NCBI GenBank assembly: GCA_036556805.1
Contig: DATBIS010000051.1
Coordinates: 1 to 53,827 of the forward strand
Direction of reading: 5' to 3'
Origin: DATBIS01 sp036556805
Lineage (GTDB): Bacteria; Actinomycetota; UBA4738; HRBIN12
Length of the DNA stretch: 53,827 nt
Within the stretch, counting starts at the first letter, position 1; the number at the start of each line of letters is the position of its first letter. Shown in pieces: positions 26,207-34,869 of the stretch. The translations under genes and the position numbers were made by a program. The notes under the pieces were generated by a model. The model had not been told where the DNA came from. It saw only the letters and a program-made list of their open reading frames with translations, and searched no databases.

Positions 26207-26895
26207 CGACGATCGACCCCGAGGTCCTCGCGGTCGCCCGCTCGGTGCGAACCTCCGACGTCGCCGACGCCCTGGACTCGATGGGGCTGCAGGAGCGTCA
26301 TCAGATGGATCCGGCGATGCGACCGTTGTTCCCGGGAATCCGGTTCGCGGGCCTCGCGCATCCGATGGCGTACGACGTGGTCGAGACCCCGCTCGAGGCC
26401 ATGTCCTACGAGGACTTCGCGCGGCGGCAGTACGCGCCGGGCACCGAGGGCCTCTGGCGCGAGGCGGGGCCGTGGGGAGCTCCGGACGAGGTGCTCGTGA
26501 TCGACGCGAAGGGAACGGCGGCCGGGATCCTCGGATCCGCGAACACCCTGAAAGGAAGGATCGCCGGCACGGTGGGCTTCGTGATCGACGGCGCCTGCCG
26601 CGACGCCCACGAGTGCGCGATCCAGCGGAGCCCGGTGTTCTGCACGGTGCGGTCGCCCGCGCATCCGATGGGAAGGCTCCGTGCCGCCTCCGACGGCGAG
26701 CCGATCACCTGTGCGGGCGCGGCGGTGCGGGCGGGCGACCTCGTCGTCGCCGACGACGACGGCGTGCTGGTGGTGCCCGGCCGGATCGCCGCCGAGGTCG
26801 TGGATCGCGCCCGCCGCATCCAGGAGGCCGACCGGCCCGGGCGACGCGCGTCCTACGAGACGCTCGGGCTGCCGCTCGACGACACGGTTCGCTGA
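26203..26895 (+). CDS. RraA-family aldolase/decarboxylase-like protein
   Basis: This 230-residue protein has the RraA/HMG-aldolase fold. Its signature GTVGFVIDGACRDAHEC contains the G-x-x-x-D-G-x-x-R-D motif that binds the metal and substrate in 4-hydroxy-4-methyl-2-oxoglutarate aldolases. VVADDDGVLVVP near the C-terminus is also typical. Family enzymes cleave 4-hydroxy-2-oxo acids to pyruvate or decarboxylate oxaloacetate; the E. coli RraA protein instead inhibits RNase E. In a sugar-acid operon, the aldolase role on a keto-deoxy acid is more likely. ATGA overlap couples it to the upstream hydrolase. Confidence 0.86.
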   Translation: MTTIDPEVLAVARSVRTSDVADALDSMGLQERHQMDPAMRPLFPGIRFAGLAHPMAYDVVETPLEAMSYEDFARRQYAPGTEGLWREAGPWGAPDEVLVIDAKGTAAGILGSANTLKGRIAGTVGFVIDGACRDAHECAIQRSPVFCTVRSPAHPMGRLRAASDGEPITCAGAAVRAGDLVVADDDGVLVVPGRIAAEVVDRARRIQEADRPGRRASYETLGLPLDDTVR

Positions 26896-26904
26896 GGTCC
26901 CCGA

Positions 26905-27798
26905 CTAGAGCCAGTCCGGGATCTCGCGGCCCGGCACGCGGACGAACGGCGGCTCGAACTCGGTAAGGAGCGCGAGCTCGGCGGCCGCTGCGTCCGGCGC
27001 GGTCGTCGCCGCGCGCCGTTCGGCCTCGATCATGCGCGGCAGCAGGCGCACGTCGCCGGCGGTCGCGAGGCCCGTCGCGGTCGTGCGCGACAGTGCGAAC
27101 GCGACCGCAGCGTCGATCGAAGGCTGCTCCTCGAGCGGCTCGTACCAGGTCGTGTACCGATGCTCCTCGCCCGCTCGCCAGAGGTTGCGCGCGAGCGCCT
27201 TGATGAACATGAGGCCCGCGTCCTGCGCGCGGATCTCCTCCTCGAGCGCCTCGAGGTCGCGCCGGTACGCCGACTCAATCCACAGCCGGTAGTTGCAGGG
27301 CGTGAGGACGGTGTCGAATGGATAGCGCCGGAGCGCCTCGAGGTGGGTCGCCGGCGCCTGCATCCCGTGGCCCGTGATGCCGATCGCGTCGACGAGTCCC
27401 TCGTCCTTCGCGCGGAGCGCCCCCTCGAGCGCTCCGCCCGGGCCCGTCGCGCGGCCGAGGTCCTCGACGTCGCACACGGCGTGCAGCTGGATCAGGTCGA
27501 GCCGCTCGACGTTCAGACGCTCGAGAGATCGCCGGATCGAGTCGTAGGCCTCGGTGGCCGTGCGATCGCCGGTCTTGCTCGCGAGGAAGATCCGGTCGCG
27601 GATCCGCGGCATCCACGCGCCGAGCCGAAGTTCCGACTCGCCGTAGCCCGCGGCCGTGTCGAAGTGATTGATGCCGGCATCGAGCGCCTGCTGGATCGAA
27701 CGGTCCGCAACCTCCTGCGTGACGTCGCCGAGCGCCGCGCCGCCGTAGATCAGCACGCTGCTCTGGTGCCCGATGCGGCCGAGCCTTCGCTGCTCCAT
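26905..27798 (-). CDS. Aldo/keto reductase
   Basis: This 297-residue AKR has the catalytic tetrad in NHFDTAAGYGESE (Asp, Tyr), FLASKTGD (Lys) and LIQLHAVCD (His). The C-terminal part is more divergent than in the two other AKRs here, with SRTTATGLATAGDVRLL at the cofactor end. The ATG is preceded by GGAAGGGAGGGG. It begins 13 bases after the stop of the enolase-superfamily gene, so both are transcribed from the promoter near operator 29045. It probably reduces or oxidises a sugar or sugar-acid intermediate. Confidence 0.88.
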   Translation of the reverse strand: MEQRRLGRIGHQSSVLIYGGAALGDVTQEVADRSIQQALDAGINHFDTAAGYGESELRLGAWMPRIRDRIFLASKTGDRTATEAYDSIRRSLERLNVERLDLIQLHAVCDVEDLGRATGPGGALEGALRAKDEGLVDAIGITGHGMQAPATHLEALRRYPFDTVLTPCNYRLWIESAYRRDLEALEEEIRAQDAGLMFIKALARNLWRAGEEHRYTTWYEPLEEQPSIDAAVAFALSRTTATGLATAGDVRLLPRMIEAERRAATTAPDAAAAELALLTEFEPPFVRVPGREIPDWL

Positions 27799-27811
27799 CG
27801 CCCCTCCCTTC

Positions 27812-28972
27812 CTATAGGTCGAACGCGAGCTCGCGCCGATCCTCGATCTTCGCGGGATCGAGGTCGATCCCCAGGCCGGGCGCCGTCGGCAGCTCGAGCG
27901 CCCCGCCCGTCGGGCGGTGGATCGTTCGGTGGAAGAACTGGTTCTTCTCCTGGACCCTCACGAGATACTCGATCAGCGGCACCACCTGCGGGGACTGCGA
28001 GGCGGCGAGGTGCAGCGGAACCGCGACGGCGTGCCCGTGGGCCACGACCGGGACGTCGTAGGTCGAGCAGAGCGAACAGATGTGGCGCTGCTCGGTGATG
28101 CCTCCGCACCAATCCGGGTCGGTCTGGATCACGCGCACGCCCGCGTCGAGGAGCTGCTTGACCTGCCAACGCGTGGAGGCGTGCTCGCCCGTCGCGATGC
28201 GGATCGGCGTGCCGGCCGCGAGGCGTCGAAGCACGTCGAGACGCTCCGGCGGCACGGGCTCCTCCATCCAGTGCGGCTCGACCGGCTCGAGGCCGCGGAG
28301 CATCTCCTCCGCGTAGGTGGCGTCCCACGACATGAACGCGTCGAACATGAGCGGGTATCCCTGCCCCACGGCCTCGCGCACGGCGTGGGCCATCGCGAGG
28401 TTGCGTCGCAAGCCATCTGCGCCCGCGCCGGGCCCGTAGGCGAAGAACCACTTCTGCGACGTGAAGCCGAGCTCCTTGTGCTCGGAGGCCGCCGCCGCCG
28501 CTCGGTCGGGCTCCACCGAGTGGCCGAGCATGCTCGCGTAGACGGGCACGCGCTCTCGCGTGGGGCCGCCGAGCAGCGCGTAGACCGGACGGTCGAGCGC
28601 CTTGCCCCGCAGGTCCCACAGCGCGTTGTCGATCGCGCTCACCGCGGTCACGAAGAGCCCCGCGCGGCCGTGACGTTGCACGCGCAGCATGCGGTCGTGC
28701 AGCGCCTCGGTCGCCGTGGGATCGGCGCCGACCAACAGCGGACGGAGGTCCGAGGCGATGAGGAACGCCTGCCGCACGTCGATCGGGCCGTAGAGACCCG
28801 AGAGCCCCTCGTCGGTCTCGACCTCGACGTAGGAGGCGCGGAGGCGGCCGGGCTGGGTGCGCTCGGCGTCCCGGCGCGGGTACAGGTCGAGGGGCTCGAC
28901 GGAGCGATCCTCGTACGGCCACGACGGCGGGCTGCCCTCGACGCGAAACAACCGGACGTCGGTCACCTTCAC
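27812..28972 (-). CDS. Mandelate racemase/enolase-superfamily sugar-acid dehydratase
   Basis: This 386-residue enolase-superfamily protein has metal ligands in LMFDAFMSW (Asp), HWMEEPVPPE (Glu) and IATGEHAS (Glu). His in VVAHGHAVAV and Lys in FTSQKWFF are candidate bases. The motifs differ from those of the dehydratase at 10418, so the two probably accept different sugar acids. The GTG at 28972 (VKVTDVRLFRVEG) was chosen because it begins the conserved first strand; longer in-frame starts cross the operator. The operator 29045-29058 is about 73 bases upstream and shared with the divergent hydrolase gene. Xylonate, arabinonate or fuconate are plausible substrates, unproven. Confidence 0.84.
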   Translation of the reverse strand: MKVTDVRLFRVEGSPPSWPYEDRSVEPLDLYPRRDAERTQPGRLRASYVEVETDEGLSGLYGPIDVRQAFLIASDLRPLLVGADPTATEALHDRMLRVQRHGRAGLFVTAVSAIDNALWDLRGKALDRPVYALLGGPTRERVPVYASMLGHSVEPDRAAAAASEHKELGFTSQKWFFAYGPGAGADGLRRNLAMAHAVREAVGQGYPLMFDAFMSWDATYAEEMLRGLEPVEPHWMEEPVPPERLDVLRRLAAGTPIRIATGEHASTRWQVKQLLDAGVRVIQTDPDWCGGITEQRHICSLCSTYDVPVVAHGHAVAVPLHLAASQSPQVVPLIEYLVRVQEKNQFFHRTIHRPTGGALELPTAPGLGIDLDPAKIEDRRELAFDL

Positions 28973-29044
28973 GGGGTCCACCCCGGGTCGTTCTGGGTGG
29001 GAAGTGACGGATGACGATCCAGTGCCGTGGTCACGCTGGGGGCA

Positions 29045-29058
29045 TGGTAACGTTCTCA
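29045..29058. promoter_or_regulatory. LacI-type operator, site 5 (divergent)
   Basis: TGGTAACGTTCTCA lies in the divergent gap between the dehydratase (start 28972) and the hydrolase-like gene (start near 29116-29130). It is identical to site 8 over 15 bases (ATGGTAACGTTCTCA). Confidence 0.8.
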
Positions 29059-29115
29059 CCCCTCCGGCCAAGCGACGGCCCGCGAGGGCCCGACGATGAA
29101 CCGTCCCGTACTTCC

Positions 29116-29169
29116 ATGAGCGATCCCGGGTGGTGGGAGGACCGGCCGTGGAGGCTGATCCAGACCACC
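29116..29169 (+). other. Out-of-frame N-terminus of the next gene (apparent 1-base deletion)
   Basis: An ATG at 29116 reads MSDPGWWEDRPWRLIQT and then continues in the wrong frame. The reading frame of the downstream gene resumes as LRERDMEDIDAKRY from 29169. Inserting one base near 29067+100 (between 29164 and 29169) joins the two into WRLIQTNLRERDMEDID, which looks like the usual start of this family. Either the gene has a real frameshift or the assembly lost a base. Confidence 0.6.
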
Positions 29170-31133
29170 TCCGCGAGCGCGACATGGAGGACATCGACGC
29201 GAAGCGCTACGTCGAGTCGCTCATCGAGCTCCACGCGACCGTCGTCATGATCAACACGTCGGGCATCATCGCGAGCTATCCCACCGCCCTGCCCTTCCAC
29301 ACGCAGAGCGCGTACCTGCACGGAGACGACCTCGCGACGATCATCGCCGCCTGTCACGAGGCGGATATCAAGGTCATCGCGCGCACCGACTTCTCGAAGG
29401 TACGCCGGCCGCTGTTCGAGCAGCATCCCGAGTGGGCGTACCGGCGCCGCGACGGGGAGATCGTCGACGAGCACGGCGACGTGCACGTCTGCGTCCTGAG
29501 CGAGTATCAACAGGACTGCGCGCCGCGGATCGTCGAGGAGACGATCACCGTCCTCGACGTCGACGGGATCTTCTTCAACATGGCCGGCTTCCAGACGTTC
29601 GACTACCGGGGCGTCGACCACGGGATCTGCCACTGCGGCGGGTGCGTGCGCGGCTTTCGCGCGATGTCGGGAGCGGACCTGCCGGAGGTCGTCGACATCG
29701 ACGACTCCGTATCCCGGCGGTACCTCGAGTTCCAACGGCAGACGCTTCGTGACGCCAAGCGCCGCTTGGACGAGCTGATCCGGCGGCTGCGCCCGGACCT
29801 CGCGATCGACCGACCATCGGACGACCTGGGTGGGTTCGTTCGCCAGGAGTCGAACACCGCGCTCGATCGAGCCCTGCCGGAGTGGCACTACAGCGCGTCC
29901 TCGAACACCAAGTGGGTGGTGAGCTCGCTCCCGCGGACCGTCTCGAGCAACAGCGCGGTGGACTTCGTCGACTACCCGGTCCGGCACGTCGCGGTCTCGC
30001 CGCATCGGCAGCGGCTTCGGCTCGCGCAGTCGCTCGCGAGCGGCGGCGGCCTCGACTACTACGTGATCGGCCGGCTCGACGGCAGAGCCGACCGGTCGGG
30101 GATCGCGGCCGTGCGGGAGATCTTCGGCTTTCACGCTGCTCACGAGGATGACTACCGGGCGCTGCGTTCGTGCGCGTCGATCGCGCTCCTCACCGGACCG
30201 CACGGCAACCGCGAGGAGTTCATGGGTTGGTTCCGCCTCCTCGCCGAGCAGCACTTCCTCTTCGACGTGCTCACGGTCGACGCGATCGACGATGAGCGCA
30301 CGGCGCGCTATCGGGCGCTCGTGCTTCCCGACCTGCAACCGCTGTCGGACTCGGTCGCCGAGCGACTCGATCGCTTCGTCGGGGGAGGCGGGACGCTCGT
30401 CGCGAGCGGCCGGCCGGGGTTCCGCACCGACGCCCTCGACCCGCGCGACGGCACCGCGCTTGCCTGCCTCGGTCTCGAACGGATCGAGGCGATTCGCGAG
30501 GCGCGTGGTGCCTACCTCCAGCTGGACGAGCGCGAAGGCTTCCCACGCATGCACGACACCGATCTCGTGTTCCTCGACGGGATCTACGTCGACGCCCGGT
30601 ACCACCCGGCGGCCCAGCCCTTGCTGCGCTTGATCCCACCCGGACCGTTCGGCCCGCCGGAGCGCTGCGTGCTGCCCTCCCCGACCGGCGAGCCCGGCCT
30701 CGTGGTGAACCCGTTCGGCGCGGGTCGAGCGCTTTACCTGCCGTGGCTGTGCGGGGCGCTCGTCCACCGGCACGGTCACGCGAACACGTCTTCTTTCCTC
30801 GCCGACGTGCTCGAGCACCACGCCGGCCTCGAGCCGGTCGGTGGGAACCTCTCGCCGATGGTGGAGGTCACGCTGCTCGAGCGGCCGAACGGTTCGCGGC
30901 TGCTCCATCTAGTGAACGGCTCGGGACACGCCGGCGTCGGGTACGTCGAGCCCGTCACGATGCACGGCGTCGAGGTCGTGGTTCCCTACGATGGCGAGCC
31001 GGCGGACGTCGTCGGCCTCGTCTCCGGGCGGAAGCTCGACTGGTCCGCCGCGAACGGCGGCCTCACCGTTCGCGTGCCGGAGCTTCGAGCGTTCGAGGCG
31101 ATCCGGATCGCGAGCGGCCAAGAGAGGAGTTGA
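29130..31133 (+). CDS. GH42/fucosidase-like putative glycoside hydrolase, 5' end frameshifted
   Basis: This 667-residue frame encodes a third hydrolase-like protein with a TIM barrel (ATVVMINTSGIIASYPT, IKVIARTDFSKVRRPLF), a class I amidotransferase-like domain (YRALVLPDLQPLS, GGGGTLVASGRPG) and a C-terminal beta domain (RLLHLVNGSGHAG). Its cysteine motif is CHCGGC (29628-29645). At the position of the Asp-Glu pair seen in the two other members it has GIFFNMAGF. The GTG at 29130 is the longest start in this frame, and ATG 29184 is an alternative. The natural start is probably ATG 29116 in another frame. It is followed by an aldehyde dehydrogenase gene after one base. Confidence 0.72.
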   Translation: MVGGPAVEADPDHLRERDMEDIDAKRYVESLIELHATVVMINTSGIIASYPTALPFHTQSAYLHGDDLATIIAACHEADIKVIARTDFSKVRRPLFEQHPEWAYRRRDGEIVDEHGDVHVCVLSEYQQDCAPRIVEETITVLDVDGIFFNMAGFQTFDYRGVDHGICHCGGCVRGFRAMSGADLPEVVDIDDSVSRRYLEFQRQTLRDAKRRLDELIRRLRPDLAIDRPSDDLGGFVRQESNTALDRALPEWHYSASSNTKWVVSSLPRTVSSNSAVDFVDYPVRHVAVSPHRQRLRLAQSLASGGGLDYYVIGRLDGRADRSGIAAVREIFGFHAAHEDDYRALRSCASIALLTGPHGNREEFMGWFRLLAEQHFLFDVLTVDAIDDERTARYRALVLPDLQPLSDSVAERLDRFVGGGGTLVASGRPGFRTDALDPRDGTALACLGLERIEAIREARGAYLQLDEREGFPRMHDTDLVFLDGIYVDARYHPAAQPLLRLIPPGPFGPPERCVLPSPTGEPGLVVNPFGAGRALYLPWLCGALVHRHGHANTSSFLADVLEHHAGLEPVGGNLSPMVEVTLLERPNGSRLLHLVNGSGHAGVGYVEPVTMHGVEVVVPYDGEPADVVGLVSGRKLDWSAANGGLTVRVPELRAFEAIRIASGQERS

Positions 31134-31134
31134 C

Positions 31135-32571
31135 GTGGTGACCCATCCGAACTTCGTGGCCGGTGAGCGCGTCGAGGGACCCGAGGCGGCGCCCAACGTG
31201 AACCCGTCCGACCTCTCCGACGTGATCGGCGAGTACACGATGAGCGACGCGGCGCAGGTGGACGCGGCCGTGGAGGCCGCGGCCGCCGCCCAGCCTCGCT
31301 GGGCGGCGGCCACCCCCACCGAGCGGTACGCGGCCCTCGAGGCCGTGGGGATCGAGCTCGCCGGCAGGGCCGGCGAGCTCGGGGAGCTGCTCTCGCGCGA
31401 AGAGGGCAAGCCGCGGGCCGAGGGCGTCGGCGAGGTGCAGCGCGCGGCGTGGATCTTCAAGTTCTTCGCCGGCGAGGCCCTCCGCACCCCCGGCGAGCGC
31501 GTGCGCTCCGTCCGGCCCGGCGTCGACATCGACGTGCTGCGCGAGCCGCTCGGCGTCGTGGGGGTCATCACGCCCTGGAACTTTCCGATCGCGATCCCCG
31601 CGTGGAAGATCGCGCCGGCCCTCGCGTACGGGAACGCGGTCGTGTTCAAGCCCGCGCAACTCGTGCCGGCGAGCGGCTGGGCGCTCGCGGAGATCCTCTC
31701 GCGCGCCGGCTTGCCGCCGGGAACGTTCAACTTCGTGAACGGCAGCGGCGGCAGCGTCGGCGAACGGCTCGTGCACCATCCCGGCGTGCGGGGGATCACG
31801 TTCACGGGATCGCAGGCGGTGGGCCGGCGGGTGGCGGTTGCGTGCGCCGAGCGCTTCGCGCGCGCGCAGCTCGAGATGGGCGGCAAGAACCCCCTCGTCG
31901 TGCTCGACGACGCCGACCTCGACGTCGCCATCGAGTGCGCGGTGCAGGGCGCGTTCTTCCAGACCGGCCAGCGCTGCACCGCGAGCTCGCGTCTGATCGT
32001 GACCGAGGGCATCCACGACGCGTTCGTCGAGGCGCTGCTCGAAGCGATGAAGGACCTTCGTGTGGGCCACGCGCTCGAGGACGAGACCCAGATCGGGCCG
32101 GTCGTCGACGCATCACAGCTGCGTCAGGACCAGGAGTACCTCGAGGTCGGCATGGGGGAGGGAGCCGAGATCGCTTGGGGCGGTGAGCGTCTGGAGCGGG
32201 ATACGGAGGGGTTCTACCTGTCGCCGGCGCTGCTCGTGCACACCTCCAACGAGATGCGCGTCAACCGCGAGGAGATCTTCGGACCGATCGCGACGGTCGT
32301 GAAGGTCGCCGACGCCGACGAGGCGCTCGCGGTTGCGAACGACACGGAGTTCGGCCTTTCCGCCGGCGTGTGCACGACGTCGCTCAAGCACGCGGCCCGC
32401 TTCCGGGACAGCCTCCAGGCGGGCATCGTCACGGTGAACCTGCCCACCGCGGGCGTCGACTTCCACGTGCCGTTCGGCGGGACGAAGGGATCCAGCCAGG
32501 GCACGCGCGAGCAGGGTCGTCACGCGATCGAGTTCTTCACGACGGTGAAGACGGCGTACGTGCGCCCCTAG
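31135..32571 (+). CDS. NAD(P)-dependent aldehyde dehydrogenase (semialdehyde type)
   Basis: This 478-residue ALDH has the oxyanion-hole asparagine in ITPWNFPIAIP, the cofactor lysine in VVFKPAQLVPAS, the catalytic glutamate in LEMGGKNP and the nucleophilic cysteine in TGQRCTASS. Overall it resembles alpha-ketoglutaric semialdehyde dehydrogenases of pentose and hexuronate oxidation. GAGGAG lies 5 bases before GTG 31135; GTG 31138 is equally possible. It follows the hydrolase-like gene directly and shares its operator (29045). With the dehydratases of the window it could form the last step of a Weimberg-like pathway; that is inference. Confidence 0.9.
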   Translation: MVTHPNFVAGERVEGPEAAPNVNPSDLSDVIGEYTMSDAAQVDAAVEAAAAAQPRWAAATPTERYAALEAVGIELAGRAGELGELLSREEGKPRAEGVGEVQRAAWIFKFFAGEALRTPGERVRSVRPGVDIDVLREPLGVVGVITPWNFPIAIPAWKIAPALAYGNAVVFKPAQLVPASGWALAEILSRAGLPPGTFNFVNGSGGSVGERLVHHPGVRGITFTGSQAVGRRVAVACAERFARAQLEMGGKNPLVVLDDADLDVAIECAVQGAFFQTGQRCTASSRLIVTEGIHDAFVEALLEAMKDLRVGHALEDETQIGPVVDASQLRQDQEYLEVGMGEGAEIAWGGERLERDTEGFYLSPALLVHTSNEMRVNREEIFGPIATVVKVADADEALAVANDTEFGLSAGVCTTSLKHAARFRDSLQAGIVTVNLPTAGVDFHVPFGGTKGSSQGTREQGRHAIEFFTTVKTAYVRP

Positions 32572-32706
32572 CACCGCGGGCGTATCGACCGCGTGAGGGG
32601 GATTTCTTCCACATCCATTGTCGCATGAGGCCCCCCTCTTGCTGCAAGCGCGCTTCTCGCTGCACGATGAAATCGAGGATCCGAACAGCGCGAAAGGATG
32701 ATCGTG

Positions 32707-33363
32707 ATGGCCTCGACGCTGTCTCGCCGCGAGGAAGCGGAGGCTGCGGGGCAGAACGCGATCGATCGCGACGACCTCGATGCCGCGCTGGCGTCGTTCC
32801 GAGAGGAGCTCGACCTGGCGCGAGCGTCCGGCGACGAAGCCGCCGTGATCTACGGGCTGTTCCACACGGCATGGGCCCTGCGCTACGGGTTCGGCCGCCA
32901 CGACGAGGCGATCTCGCTGCTCGAGGAAGCGAATCAACGTGCTGCCGGCACGGGTTCGGAACGGCTCAGGTGGCCCGCACTCATCAACTTGGCCGACGCG
33001 GCCTTGGACGTGGAGGAGTGGCATCGAGCCGCGTCGCTCGCGGCGGAGGCGCTCGCCCCGACCTGGGAGGTCAAGAGGCCGGCCGGTGACCTGACGTTCC
33101 TCCTCGAGATCGCGGCGTTTGCCGCGGCGGGGGGCGGTGCCGAGGCCGAGGCCCGGGACCTGTTCGCCGCCGCCGCTGAGGCGCGCCGTCACCAAGACTG
33201 GGATCCGAACTCCGTTCGCGTGATTCGCGAACGTATGGAGCGATTGATGCGTCCGGCCCGCTCGCTCGGGTCCGTCCCATCATCGGCTGGCCGCGAATCG
33301 CCTCGACTGTCGTTCGACGAGGCCGTTGCCCTCGCGATCTCGCTCCCGGCCGTTCTGGGATGA
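32707..33363 (+). CDS. Tetratricopeptide-like helical repeat protein
   Basis: This 218-residue protein is predicted to be all helical. Alanine- and leucine-rich repeats such as AIDRDDLDAALASFREELDL, WALRYGFGRHDEAISLLEEA and NLADAALDVEEWHRAASLAA match TPR spacing. It has no enzymatic motif and probably mediates protein interaction. ATG 32707 was chosen because AAAGGA lies 8 bases upstream; an ATG at 32698 would abut that sequence. A 135-base gap separates it from the aldehyde dehydrogenase gene, so it may have its own promoter. Its 3' end meets the xylulokinase gene on the other strand. Confidence 0.72.
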   Translation: MASTLSRREEAEAAGQNAIDRDDLDAALASFREELDLARASGDEAAVIYGLFHTAWALRYGFGRHDEAISLLEEANQRAAGTGSERLRWPALINLADAALDVEEWHRAASLAAEALAPTWEVKRPAGDLTFLLEIAAFAAAGGGAEAEARDLFAAAAEARRHQDWDPNSVRVIRERMERLMRPARSLGSVPSSAGRESPRLSFDEAVALAISLPAVLG

Positions 33364-33372
33364 GGCCGGCTT

Positions 33373-34869
33373 CTAGGACGAGGCGAGCTCGGTGAGCCGG
33401 TGCATGGCGTCACGAAGCGTCCCGTACAAGCCGCGGTAGACGCCGTAGGTCTCTTCATAGACCGCCGCGTTCCGCGGATCGGGCTCGGTGACCTCGTCGA
33501 GCGTTCGCACGACCGACGTGGCCTCCGCCACATCGGCGAACGTTCCCGCCGCGACGTGGCCGAGCAGCGCCGCCCCGTAGGCGGCCCCCTCCTCGATCGC
33601 GACGCGATGGATCGCGGTGCCGTACACGTCGGCTTGCAGCTGCAGCCACAGCCCGGAAGTTGCGCCACCACCGATCGCTCGGATCTCCGACGGGTTCACG
33701 TTCAGCCCACGCATGATCTCGATGCCGTCGCGGAGGCTGAACAGCACGCCCTCCATCAAGGCGCGCGTCATGTGGCCTCGCGTGTGGCGCGCGGTCAGAC
33801 CGAGGAACGCCCCGGTCGCCATGGGATCGAGGTGCGGGGTCCGCTCCCCGGTCAGGTACGGAAGGAACACCAGGCCTTCGCTCCCGGCCGGCACCGACGC
33901 GGCCTCGGCGACCAGGTGGTCGTAGTCCAGGCCCGTCTGATCTCGCCACCACCGAAGCGATCCGCCGGCCGAAAGCGTCACCGCGAGCAGGCAGTACGCG
34001 CCCGGCACGGCGTGCGCGAACGCGTGGATCCTTCCCGACGGGTCGACGGCGGCTTCGTCCGCGTGCGCAAACAGCGCGCCGCTGGTCCCGATGGAGCTGG
34101 ACATCAATCCGGTCCGGGAGACCGCGGTGCCCACCGCCGCGGCCGCGTTGTCGCCGCCCCCGGCGGCCACCGGCACGGCGGCGGGGATCCCGAGCTCGGC
34201 GCCGATTCCGGCCCCGACGGTTCCGGTCACGTCGGGGCCTTCATGGACGGGCGGAAGCCAGTCGGCCGGCACTTCGAGGGCGTCGAGCACCTCGCCCGAC
34301 CACGCCCGCTTGCGGAGATCCAGGAAGAGCGTGCCGGCCGCGTCCGACGCGTCGGTCGCGAGCTCGCCGGTCAGACGCAGGCGAACGAAGTCCTTCGGCA
34401 GCAGGACGCTCGCGACGCGAGCGTAGCTCGCCGGCTCCTCGTCCCGGAGCCAGAGGACCTTCGGCGCCTGGAATCCGGTGAGCGCCGGGTTGCCCGTGAT
34501 CGCGATGAGGCGCTCCGAGCCCACGCGATCCGTGATCTCCTCGCACTGGCGGCCGGTGCGCTGGTCGTTCCAGAGCAGCGCGGGGCGGATCACCTCCCCC
34601 TTCGCATCGAGGAACACCGACCCGTGCATCTGGCCGGTGAGCCCGATCCCGGTGACGTCGTGCCCCGACTCCCGGCTCGCCGCGGTCGCGCCCGCAAGCA
34701 CCTCGCGCGTCGCCCGCCACCACTCGGCGGGATCCTGCTCGGTCCACTGGGGGCGCGGCGTGAGGAGGGGGTACTCCGACGACCGGGCGGCGACCACGAC
34801 CCCGTGTTCGTCGACCGCCACGGCCCGCGCGCCGGTAGTCCCGACGTCGACGCCGATCGCGACGGTCAC
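33373..34869 (-). CDS. xylB: Xylulokinase (FGGY family)
   Basis: This 498-residue FGGY kinase phosphorylates a ketopentose, most likely D-xylulose, with ATP. It has the phosphate motif IGVDVGTTGARAV, the XylB-typical GLTGQMHGSVFLD and LLWNDQRTGRQ, the substrate aspartate in VAAGGGDNAAAAVG and the FGGY-type segment FLPYLTGERTPHLDP. RAIGGGATSGLWLQLQADV provides the ATP-binding region. Length matches the family. Its GTG overlaps the stop of the LacI gene (GTGA), so kinase and regulator are made together. It feeds the pentose phosphate pathway with xylulose 5-phosphate. Confidence 0.93.
   Translation of the reverse strand: MTVAIGVDVGTTGARAVAVDEHGVVVAARSSEYPLLTPRPQWTEQDPAEWWRATREVLAGATAASRESGHDVTGIGLTGQMHGSVFLDAKGEVIRPALLWNDQRTGRQCEEITDRVGSERLIAITGNPALTGFQAPKVLWLRDEEPASYARVASVLLPKDFVRLRLTGELATDASDAAGTLFLDLRKRAWSGEVLDALEVPADWLPPVHEGPDVTGTVGAGIGAELGIPAAVPVAAGGGDNAAAAVGTAVSRTGLMSSSIGTSGALFAHADEAAVDPSGRIHAFAHAVPGAYCLLAVTLSAGGSLRWWRDQTGLDYDHLVAEAASVPAGSEGLVFLPYLTGERTPHLDPMATGAFLGLTARHTRGHMTRALMEGVLFSLRDGIEIMRGLNVNPSEIRAIGGGATSGLWLQLQADVYGTAIHRVAIEEGAAYGAALLGHVAAGTFADVAEATSVVRTLDEVTEPDPRNAAVYEETYGVYRGLYGTLRDAMHRLTELASS

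Noticed and set aside
32572..32706. Operator or riboswitch before the TPR gene
   Set aside because: Apart from a small CTTGC-T-GCAAG inverted repeat, no conserved structure or copy of the LacI-type site is visible in these 135 bases.
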